Assembly: GCA_016188835.1 (NCBI GenBank) | Contig: JACPHB010000004.1 | Coordinates: 1-50,275, forward strand | DNA length: 50,275 bases | Direction: 5' to 3' | Source of the DNA: Parcubacteria group bacterium | GTDB lineage: Bacteria > Patescibacteriota > Minisyncoccia > UBA10092 | Shown here: piece after piece, positions 9,218-17,159 of the stretch | How the letters are laid out: every line of letters starts with the position of its first letter | Numbering within the stretch: the stretch's first letter is position 1 | Translations under genes and position numbers: made by a program | Notes under the pieces: generated by a model | Seen by the model: the letters and a program-made list of their open reading frames with translations, nothing else | What the model was told of the DNA's origin: nothing | Database searches by the model: none

Positions 9218-11098
9218 ATGAATATCTTTGAATCGCTAAATGATAGGCAGATTGAAGCGGTAAAAACCACGGAAGGCCCCGTTTTAATTTTGGCCGGCGC
9301 CGGTAGCGGAAAAACCAAAACTTTAACTCATCGGATTGCCTATCTGCTTTCCCAAGACATCAAGCCGGAAAATATTCTAGCCGTCACTTTCACAAACAAA
9401 GCCGCTGAGGAAATGAGAAATAGGATAAAAAAACTCCTTGAAATTGAAAATTTAAAATTGAAAATTGAAAATTTATTTGTAGGGACATTTCATAGTTTTG
9501 GAGTCAAGGTTCTCCGACACGAAATAGAAAAGCTGGATTACAAAAATAACTTCGTTATCTACGACGAAGATGATGTTTTCAGTTTGGCAAAAAGTATTAG
9601 AGCCGAACTCAATTTTCCGCAAGACAAGCTAAAAGCCGGAACACTTATTAATATTATTTCAAAAGCTAAAAGCGAATTAAAAGATCTTGAAGAGATTGTA
9701 GCCGATGCCGACGAATTGTATAGGAACAGGATTTTGCGTTTTAATGAAATCTATAAGCGGCGAATGTTCGCCGCAAACGCCGTTGACTTTGATGATTTAA
9801 TAATTTTACCGGTAAAGATTTTTCAAAAATTTCCGGAGATTCTAAATCGATATCAAGATCAATACAAATATATATTGGTAGATGAATATCAAGACACCAA
9901 TCACTCCCAATACACTTTGATAAATTTGTTGTCACAAGAATACAAGAATATTTTCGCGATCGGCGATCCCGATCAGGCGATTTACGGCTGGCGGCACGCC
10001 GATTTTAGAAACATTTTAAATTTTGAGCGGGATTATCCTAACGCTAAAGTCATAAAACTTGAAGAAAATTACCGTTCAACCCAAAATATTCTTTCGGCGG
10101 CCCACGAAATTATTTCTAAAAACGTTGAGCGTAAAGAGAAAAAACTTTGGACTCAAAATCCCGCAGGTAATCCTATTGAAGTTGTTGAGGCGGGCGACGA
10201 AAGAGATGAGGCGGATTTTATAATTTCAAAAATTGCGGATTTGAATAAGAATTTAGGTGTTGATTTAGATAAAATAGTTATTGTGTACCGCACCAACGCC
10301 CAATCGCGTGTTTTGGAAGAGGCCTGCCTTTACGCCAATCTTCCTTATCGTGTTATTGGCGCTGTGAAGTTTTATCAAAGAAAAGAAATAAAAGATATTT
10401 TGGCTTATTTGCGGCTAATTTTAAATCCCGACGATGAAATAAGCGAAAAAAGAATTGAGGGTGTTATGGGCAAAAAAAAATTTGCCGATTTTAAAATTAA
10501 TTTGCCGGAACTGAATAAACAAACTGAATTTTTGCCGCCGGCAGAGTTAATTAAAAACATTATTAAAAAAACCAATTATTACGATTATTTGAATCAAAAA
10601 TTCTCCGGAATTGATTCTGACGGCGAGCCGGAATCGGAATCAAGAATTAAAAATATTCGGGAATTAATCGGTTTGGCATCTAAATATGATGAAGCGGGTG
10701 AAACGGTTTTAGCGCTTTCCGAATTTTTGGCCGAAACCGTATTGATGCAGGAAAACAGAAACGATAATGCGTCGCGAAAACTTAATTTAATGACGCTTCA
10801 TTCCGCTAAAGGACTGGAATTTGACGCGGTTTTTATCGCCGGTTGCGAAGAGAATTTAATGCCGCACAGCCGGTCAATTTATTCGCTTCCCGAACTGGAA
10901 GAAGAACGCCGGCTTTGCTACGTCGGACTGACACGGGCAAAAAAATATCTCTGGCTAACATTTGTAAAATCCCGGGGATTATGGAGTGAAAGAAACGAGG
11001 TCTTGCCGTCGCGTTTCGTAATGGAATTGCCGCCGCATTTGGTGAATTTCCGTTCGCTAGCCGATGATTTTAATGTGCCAGAAATTGAATTGGATTGA
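9218..11098 (+). CDS. UvrD/PcrA superfamily I DNA helicase
   Basis: LNDRQIEAVKTTEGPVLILAGAGSGKTKTLTHR, VDEYQDTNHSQY, TLHSAKGLEFDAVFIAGCEENLMPH, LCYVGLTRAK. Confidence 0.95.
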   Translation: MNIFESLNDRQIEAVKTTEGPVLILAGAGSGKTKTLTHRIAYLLSQDIKPENILAVTFTNKAAEEMRNRIKKLLEIENLKLKIENLFVGTFHSFGVKVLRHEIEKLDYKNNFVIYDEDDVFSLAKSIRAELNFPQDKLKAGTLINIISKAKSELKDLEEIVADADELYRNRILRFNEIYKRRMFAANAVDFDDLIILPVKIFQKFPEILNRYQDQYKYILVDEYQDTNHSQYTLINLLSQEYKNIFAIGDPDQAIYGWRHADFRNILNFERDYPNAKVIKLEENYRSTQNILSAAHEIISKNVERKEKKLWTQNPAGNPIEVVEAGDERDEADFIISKIADLNKNLGVDLDKIVIVYRTNAQSRVLEEACLYANLPYRVIGAVKFYQRKEIKDILAYLRLILNPDDEISEKRIEGVMGKKKFADFKINLPELNKQTEFLPPAELIKNIIKKTNYYDYLNQKFSGIDSDGEPESESRIKNIRELIGLASKYDEAGETVLALSEFLAETVLMQENRNDNASRKLNLMTLHSAKGLEFDAVFIAGCEENLMPHSRSIYSLPELEEERRLCYVGLTRAKKYLWLTFVKSRGLWSERNEVLPSRFVMELPPHLVNFRSLADDFNVPEIELD

Positions 11099-11101
11099 AA
11101 T

Positions 11102-11211
11102 AATTTAAAAAATAAAAATAATAAAAATAAAATTCTAGGCGGGGGCGAGCCGCTCCGAGCAAAGCGAGGAGTTGGGCTAAGGAATTTTATTTTTATTATT
11201 TTTATTTTTAA
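11102..11211. repeat. Large intergenic stem-loop element, family 1 (E2)
   Basis: AATAAAAATAATAAAAATAAAATT / AATTTTATTTTTATTATTTTTATTTTT arms around CTAGGCGGGGGCGAGCCGCTCCGAGCAAAGCGAGGAGTTGGGCTAAGG. Confidence 0.9.
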
Positions 11212-11216
11212 TACAA

Positions 11217-11251
11217 ACTAAAATCCGCCTTTCGGCAGATTTTAGTTTTTT
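11217..11251 (+). terminator. Intrinsic terminator downstream of uvrD
   Basis: ACTAAAATCCGCC TTTC GGCAGATTTTAGTTTTTTC. Confidence 0.7.
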
Positions 11252-11420
11252 CGGGGCCAAAGCGTTTGTATGATTTTAAGCTTTGGGATTTTAACCCCAC
11301 ATATAACTTCCACATAATTATTTGAAGAACTACAAGTGGAAGTTATGTGTGGGAGCAGGCCCCGCCAAAATTTTCAAAAATATTTTAAAAATTTTAGTGG
11401 AGAGACGACACATGTTGTGT
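11252..11420. ncRNA. Multi-stem structured element (candidate RNA)
   Basis: CGGGGCC (11252-11258) pairs GGCCCCG (11358-11364); CCCCACATATAACTTCCAC (11295-11313) pairs GTGGAAGTTATGTGTGGG (11336-11353); further hairpin CGACAC/GTGTCG near 11406-11422. Confidence 0.45.
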
Positions 11421-11522
11421 CGCCCGAATGAGAAATGAGTTGGAAGGTCTCATATCTCTTCTGTTGCCAGGCCGATCGTCGGCCCCGGTACTGACTTTCG
11501 TCAGTCAGATCGGAGTATCGCC

Positions 11523-11840
11523 CTAGGCGATTTCTCTGATCTGGAGCCCCAAGAGATCCGACAGGTAGCTATCTACCCGTTCCGGCATCTCTTTCGGCTC
11601 GACCATGAGGGTGGCGCTGGGCATCACTACCCTTTCGGGGATCATGATGTCGCGCACCTGCCACTTTACTTCACTGCCCTTCATGCGGTTTTTCACCGCA
11701 TCCAGGCGAGCGAAGCAAGTCGAGCAGGCGCAGCCAAACCACATCACCTCAAACGCAATGAGATTGCTCTCAATGCGTCCAAAGCGAGGGTTGGACCAGC
11801 CATCCACCTTCAGGCGGACAGTCCGATTGGCTTCGGCCAT
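11523..11840 (-). CDS. Hypothetical 105-aa protein with a CxxC motif
   Basis: Strong SD (AAGGAGGTGA) 7-9 nt upstream of ATG; GCACSTCF motif; no recognised family; GC-rich relative to neighbours. Confidence 0.55.
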   Translation of the reverse strand: MAEANRTVRLKVDGWSNPRFGRIESNLIAFEVMWFGCACSTCFARLDAVKNRMKGSEVKWQVRDIMIPERVVMPSATLMVEPKEMPERVDSYLSDLLGLQIREIA

Positions 11841-13176
11841 ATTTTGTCACCTCCTTATTTGAAATTCATCAGAAAATCCAATCTTCGGCGCCTTCTCGCC
11901 CAAAGATCAGAATCTTTCTGACTACGTTAAACTACTAATGAACTATCCATTTTCCCCCGCCAAAATTTACTATCTTCCAACTATTGATTCCGAGAATCAA
12001 TAGTAGACTTTGGTAGGAAGTCGAGTGATGATTTACTCGACTGCTGGTTCTGCTCCCAGCTCTGGCTCTCCATTCGCTTATCAGTGCGAACGGGGACAAG
12101 AACCGTTTTGCCCATGCTTTTACGCGACTGGACTTTGTCGCAACATTGGCTATTCCTGGCCAATGTCAGGGCGGCTTACTTCTGCCGCCTGTCGGCGTTG
12201 GCTTCGGCTCTACGCCAGTAGACAACACCGTTGACAACCCAATATGGGGTCATCTTGCGTTCCTTTCTCGGGGCTTTCTCCCCGCTAAAGCCCGTGGCTG
12301 GCTTCGCCTCGCCGAAAGTCGCAAAGGCGACCGAAGGCGGGCTTTTAATGTTAAAAAATTTACACGGGCTTTAGTGGAGAGGCGAGGGAGCGGCCGTTTA
12401 CGGCCGAAGCCGCATCGATGCGCCCCCTCGCCAAAAGTGCGGAAAAATCCTCCTTCATCGGGTTTGGCCTCACCCCGCGCCTGGCGGGGTCTTCTTGGCC
12501 GTTTCGAGCTCTGTGGATGTCCAGAGCCCTGCGCGCCGCCGCGCACCCGATTCCTCCTTCACCATGCCGCACACATGGCGGGAGTTTCCCAGGTAGTGTC
12601 TTTGACAATGATCGCCGGCGGGCGGTTCATCGTCTAGACCACTATCGCTTCGTGGCGATCCTGGGATTCCGCCACGCAATGGGCGGAAGGAGGAAACTTT
12701 TTTCAAGCTGATTTTGCTTGCAGAACGAAGCAGAATCAAACTGCTCTCTCGGTCCTATGCCCCGAAACCCACCGGATCCTCCAACGACACCCGAAAAACC
12801 AGGTGTAATCGTAGAAGGAGTGGGAGTTGAACCCATCATTCCAGGGTATGGCGCAGAGAGCCACCAGGCCATTCTGCAAGCAAGTTCTTGCCGAGGATTG
12901 TGAGAACAAGGGATGATAAGGGAATGTAAAACTAATAAAATTTTCGGAACGGAGGAGGTACAATTGCGATATGCTATTTAATTACCTCACATCCATATGT
13001 TCTTTTACCCTCCGTAGCTTTAGCGAAGGAGGGCGAAATCCCTTATTCACACGATCCTCGGCAAAAAGTGTTAATATTGAATCAAGGTACTAAAGATACT
13101 ATCTGACTCTTGTAGCTACATTATAACTTATAATTAAAATCTTGTCAAGTGCTTTCAACAATTTTTTTAAATAAAC

Positions 13177-13210
13177 AACAAAATATGGCTTATTTTAGCC
13201 ATATTTTGTT
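13177..13210. terminator. Perfect 14-bp hairpin
   Basis: AACAAAATATGGCT TATTTT AGCCATATTTTGTT. Confidence 0.5.
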
Positions 13211-13281
13211 AATAGTATTTTGTTATTTTCTACTGACTATTTTATTTTTATAAACCGAACTAAATTAAATTGCATGTTTTC

Positions 13282-13336
13282 AACCGATCGGTTCTAAACG
13301 TGCAGATTTGACAATTTTTTGATTAGGGTATATAAT
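13282..13336 (+). promoter_or_regulatory. Consensus sigma70-type promoter with upstream palindromic operator candidate
   Basis: AACCGATCGGTT (13282-13293), TTGACA (13308-13313), 17-nt spacer, TATAAT (13331-13336). Confidence 0.8.
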
Positions 13337-13342
13337 TAAAAT

Positions 13343-13488
13343 AATCAAATTTTCCTTCCAATAAAAAAGGAATGGAGAACGCGAGATGTTCTTTAGTCGA
13401 AAACCGAGATACTTCCTGCGCTCCGTAGCGCATTGCAGAGAAGGCTGTTAGAGCTTCACTTTAAAATGGCTCTTTGCCTTCTTTTTTT
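13343..13488 (+). ncRNA. Candidate small RNA
   Basis: Downstream of a consensus promoter; hairpins TTCCTT/AAGGAA, GAAC/GTTC, TGCGCTCCGTAGCGCA; intrinsic terminator GAAGGC-AGAGC...GCTCT-GCCTTC-T7 (13440-13488); no ORF. Confidence 0.65.
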
Positions 13489-14332
13489 ATTTAAGAAATT
13501 TCCACAAAATTTCAAAAAAAGTTTTTATGGTTTGAGAAACCGAAAAATCATCAATGATAATGCCTGTTAGTTTTTTCTTAACATTGATAAAAGCGGTTTT
13601 TTCTCCATAAATAACAATTTCTGTTTCAAACTTATCGGCCAAAAATTTATACTCTGCTTTGCCCGATTTTTCCGGAAAAATTTTACCTTTTTCATTGTAA
13701 TAAATGGATTTTGAAGGAATATTGTAAAGTTTTTTGACTTTTTCATTCTGAAACTTTCTTTCTGAAAGATTTTTAGCAATAATATCGAGCGGTAAAATTT
13801 GATATAAAAATTTGGTTTTTGTTTTTAAAATATCTTCACGGAGAGAATTAATTCCTTCGCTTCCTTCAAAAAAACGGATTTTTGGGCGCTCGCCCCGTGA
13901 TTCATATATTTTATCTAAATCCGGAATAATCTTTTTTAAATTGGAAAAATTTTCTTTAAGCCGCTTCTCTTCAATTTTAAACAAATGCGAAAGCCGTTCC
14001 GGCGGCTCGGCGACAAAATATGTTTTTCTCCGACGTTTTCGGCTGCCGACGCTTCGGTCGGAGAGCCGACCTCGTGTGTCGGCTTCGGAGCCACGACCCT
14101 TTTGGGCGTCGGGGTTGCTTTCTTTTTCAAAAGTGCTAATAAGGCCTTTTTTCTTTAATTCTTCCAAAATAACATAAACAGTAACCCGAACAACGCCGCT
14201 GTGGGCGGCAATTTCCGCAACCGGCGCCTGCCCCAACTCTAAAATCGCTAAATAAACCTTAGTTTCTTTATCTGAAAGACCTATTTTTTTGATTTCATTT
14301 TCCAAATTAGACATGTTATTATTGTAGCACAA
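13487..14332 (-). CDS. TrmB-family transcriptional regulator
   Basis: MSNLENEIKKIGLSDKETKVYLAILELGQAPVAEIAAHSGVVRVTVYVILEELKKKGLI wHTH followed by a regulatory domain. Confidence 0.85.
   Translation of the reverse strand: MCYNNNMSNLENEIKKIGLSDKETKVYLAILELGQAPVAEIAAHSGVVRVTVYVILEELKKKGLISTFEKESNPDAQKGRGSEADTRGRLSDRSVGSRKRRRKTYFVAEPPERLSHLFKIEEKRLKENFSNLKKIIPDLDKIYESRGERPKIRFFEGSEGINSLREDILKTKTKFLYQILPLDIIAKNLSERKFQNEKVKKLYNIPSKSIYYNEKGKIFPEKSGKAEYKFLADKFETEIVIYGEKTAFINVKKKLTGIIIDDFSVSQTIKTFFEILWKFLK
14028..14114 (-). repeat. 87-nt in-frame palindromic element inside the trmB-like gene
   Basis: CTCCGACG...CGTCGGGG ends; encodes PDAQKGRGSEADTRGRLSDRSVGSRKRRRK on the minus strand. Confidence 0.85.
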
Positions 14333-14357
14333 TTTTCAAATTAAAACAAATATTGTC

Positions 14358-14371
14358 AAACCGATCGGTTT
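14358..14371. promoter_or_regulatory. Palindromic operator candidate AAACCGATCGGTTT
   Basis: Perfect 14-bp palindrome between divergent trmB-like gene and ksgA; core repeated at 13282-13293 and, partly, at 3004-3011. Confidence 0.55.
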
Positions 14372-14376
14372 TAAAT

Positions 14377-15330
14377 ATGCAATTAGCTGTTTTTGATATT
14401 AAAATTACTGTGGAATTAACGGATAAAAGAATTATAAAAGAATTGTTACAAAAATATAACGCCAAGCCAGAAAAACATCTCGGACAGCATTTTATTTTGT
14501 CAAAAAAAGCGCTCGCTTTAATGATTACGGCGGCAGAAATTAACTCCGACGCCCGAATGGGTCGGAGCTCCGAAGCCGACGCACTAGGTCGGCTTTCCGA
14601 CCGAAACGTCGGCAGCCGCAAGCGTCGGAGAAAAAACGATACCATTATTGAAATCGGCCCGGGACTAGGGGCGCTCACTCAAAAACTTGCCGAAACCGGT
14701 GCCCACATTATCGCTATCGAGAAAGACCCGATAATGATTGAAATCTTGAAAGATACCTTGGTTGACTGCAAAAACGTCAAAATCATCCAATCCGACGCCC
14801 GCCAACTATTGATTTACGAAATCAATAGTTCATATAAAATTGTGGCAAATTTACCGTATAATGCAGCAACATTTTTAATCAGAAAATGGCTAGAACTAAG
14901 AAACCCGCCGGAAACGATGGTTTTAATGATTCAAAAAGAAGTGGCGCAAAGAATTTGCGCCAAGCCGCCGAAAATGAACCTATTGGCAGTAAGTACCCAA
15001 TTTTATGCTATAGCAGAAATTATGGGATATGTGCCCAAAGAGTCATTTTGGCCTAAACCAAAAGTTGACGCGGCAATAATAAAAATTATTCCAAAGAAAA
15101 TGACTATTTTCGAGCGATCGCTTAATAGCGATCATTTCTTTAAAATATTAAAAGCAGGGTTCTCACAGCCAAGAAAACAATTAATCGGCAATCTTTCAAA
15201 AAAATTAAAAATTTCAAGGGGAAAACTTGTTTTGATATTTAGAAATTTAGATATTTTGAGTACGGCGCGAGCCGAAAACCTTAGTTTAACTGACTGGCGA
15301 AAATTAGCTTCTAAACTTATCCACAATTAA
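14377..15330 (+). CDS. ksgA: 16S rRNA dimethyladenosine transferase KsgA/RsmA
   Basis: KHLGQHFILSKKAL, TIIEIGPGLGALT, VANLPYNAATFLI, FWPKPKVDAAI. Confidence 0.93.
   Translation: MQLAVFDIKITVELTDKRIIKELLQKYNAKPEKHLGQHFILSKKALALMITAAEINSDARMGRSSEADALGRLSDRNVGSRKRRRKNDTIIEIGPGLGALTQKLAETGAHIIAIEKDPIMIEILKDTLVDCKNVKIIQSDARQLLIYEINSSYKIVANLPYNAATFLIRKWLELRNPPETMVLMIQKEVAQRICAKPPKMNLLAVSTQFYAIAEIMGYVPKESFWPKPKVDAAIIKIIPKKMTIFERSLNSDHFFKILKAGFSQPRKQLIGNLSKKLKISRGKLVLIFRNLDILSTARAENLSLTDWRKLASKLIHN
14544..14630 (+). repeat. 87-nt in-frame palindromic element inside ksgA
   Basis: CTCCGACG...CGTCGGAG ends; encodes SDARMGRSSEADALGRLSDRNVGSRKRRRK, interrupting EINS|DTIIEIGPG. Confidence 0.88.
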
Positions 15331-15366
15331 ACATATTGCAATGCGTTTTCATGGTATAATTTCATT

Positions 15367-16323
15367 ATGTTTGTCGCGATGGCCAAAACTAAAATTATAG
15401 TCATCGGCGGAATTTTGGTTTTATCCATATTTGTCGGTTTACTGATTCAAATATCGTTAAGAGAATCGCAGTCAAAATCTAAACAAACGTCCGCGCCAAT
15501 AAAATTGTCATTGGAATTCCCTAAGTCCCCGTATTCTTCCAAAGAATTTAGCACATTTAAAAAAATTACGCCCGAATTTCTAAATATTCCCACACTACCA
15601 ATCCCGAAACCGGCAAATACTGTAACGCCATTTTTTGAAAACATAAATGAAGCCGTAAAGGCCATGGAAAAATCGTTAACACCAGACAATATACCAACTC
15701 AAAAAACCGCAACCGTAACTTCGGCCGGAATCATCCTTTCGCTTACCAAAGATCAATTCAATTTTTTATACCCCAATGACTTCATCGCTAGTTTAATTGA
15801 CGCTCAAACTTTATTCATTAAAGAATATGACTCCGGTTATGTGCCAATTACAAAAATAGAAACAGACGCTCAAGTTCGAGTTATTGAAGAAAAAATTGTG
15901 ACCACTCTTCTTTCAGCCAACATGATAACCAAGGAAAGGGCAGAGCAATTTATAACAACTATCCGCTTTACCCTTCCCGAACTGCAGATTATTGATTTAA
16001 AAAGATATAGTTCTTACAGCTTTTATAAATCTTTACATTCGCCGCCAAAAAGAGTACCTAAAGGACTTTTTTTGGCCGGTTTCATGAAAGAATTAACAGG
16101 TGCGATTACTCATAAAGCTCAAGCCGCCGTTTGCGGCTACTGTTATTCACAACCTTTATGCTACCAAGAAGGCGCGAGTATTCCAAATAAAGCCGGAGCC
16201 CAAGTGTTTAAAGCGGCCTGTTATTGCACCGGTTGCCTTAGTTCACTGGGATGCCTTTCATCCTATGAAGGGCAAGCGGCCATCTACGATCAAGAAACAG
16301 GAATTTGCGGCGCTGGGCTTTAA
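15367..16323 (+). CDS. Hypothetical membrane-anchored protein with Cys-rich C-terminus
   Basis: N-terminal TM; C-terminus AVCGYCYSQPLCYQEG...CYCTGCLSSLGC...GICGAGL. Confidence 0.75.
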   Translation: MFVAMAKTKIIVIGGILVLSIFVGLLIQISLRESQSKSKQTSAPIKLSLEFPKSPYSSKEFSTFKKITPEFLNIPTLPIPKPANTVTPFFENINEAVKAMEKSLTPDNIPTQKTATVTSAGIILSLTKDQFNFLYPNDFIASLIDAQTLFIKEYDSGYVPITKIETDAQVRVIEEKIVTTLLSANMITKERAEQFITTIRFTLPELQIIDLKRYSSYSFYKSLHSPPKRVPKGLFLAGFMKELTGAITHKAQAAVCGYCYSQPLCYQEGASIPNKAGAQVFKAACYCTGCLSSLGCLSSYEGQAAIYDQETGICGAGL

Positions 16324-16327
16324 AACA

Positions 16328-17134
16328 ATGATTAACAAAAAATTCATAATTATATTTATAATATTAGCCGGAATTGCTTTCGGGGTTTTTATGTTTGGCT
16401 CCGACAAAACAACTTTTTACATAAAAAACAGCGCGCCGCGTCTTCCTATAGTCAACCTTCACCAGAAGCTGTATCAAGCCGAAGATAAAATTGGCGATCT
16501 TTCAAATACTATAATTCCCAAAATAACCGTTCCGGAAAATTTAACGGAAAATTTCGCCGGGCTTTTAGCCAAAGCGATTATTGACAAAAATAACCAGCCC
16601 AAAGACAGCACATCGCCGGCCGAGCCGGGGCTTAATATGCCGGATCCGAGTAAAATCGCGGAAGAATTCATCAAAAACGGAATAGCGAAAGCCAATGAAA
16701 ATATTTTAAACATTAAATTACCGGAAATTAAAACGTCGCCGGATAACAGCAAGGAAGCGATTGAAATTTATTTAGCCGAGGCCCAAAAAATTTTAAGAGA
16801 TAATCTTACGGGCGAGCCGCTCTTATCAATTTTGGAAGAAATAAATAAAAACAACGGGAAGGGAATTGAAAAACTTCTGCCGGTGATAAGCGCTCATGAA
16901 GCGGCGGCTAATCAAATTGAAAATATTACCGTGCCAAGCGATTTAAAAAGCTTAATGACCGAAGAAGTCCGGATGTTAAGAATTACGGCCAATGTTTTAA
17001 GAGCGCTCATCAATGTTGAAACCGATCCCATAGCAACCATTGTTGCCGCCAAGCAATTTGGCGCAGTAATTGATAACTGGGTGGAACTTCAGAAAAAATT
17101 CAATATTTTTGTTGAAAAAATAAATAAAACCTAA
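16328..17134 (+). CDS. Hypothetical membrane-anchored protein of the T4SS-like cluster
   Basis: N-terminal TM MINKKFIIIFIILAGIAFGVFMF; co-directional with the cluster. Confidence 0.7.
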   Translation: MINKKFIIIFIILAGIAFGVFMFGSDKTTFYIKNSAPRLPIVNLHQKLYQAEDKIGDLSNTIIPKITVPENLTENFAGLLAKAIIDKNNQPKDSTSPAEPGLNMPDPSKIAEEFIKNGIAKANENILNIKLPEIKTSPDNSKEAIEIYLAEAQKILRDNLTGEPLLSILEEINKNNGKGIEKLLPVISAHEAAANQIENITVPSDLKSLMTEEVRMLRITANVLRALINVETDPIATIVAAKQFGAVIDNWVELQKKFNIFVEKINKT

Positions 17135-17159
17135 TTGAGTTGTATTAATGTATTAATAC

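Noticed and set aside
12785-12885. tRNA-like sequence on the minus strand (GGGTTCAACTCCCAC T-arm-like; plus-strand reading GVGVEP)
   Set aside because: A T-loop-like TTCAACT and a partial acceptor pairing can be drawn, but there is not enough sequence for an anticodon arm and no CCA; not supportable as a tRNA by eye.
12146-12963. Several overlapping 60-163 aa ORFs in the GC-rich tract on both strands
   Set aside because: They overlap in multiple frames, have no family signatures and mostly lack SD sites; probably stop-codon-poor GC-rich sequence rather than genes.
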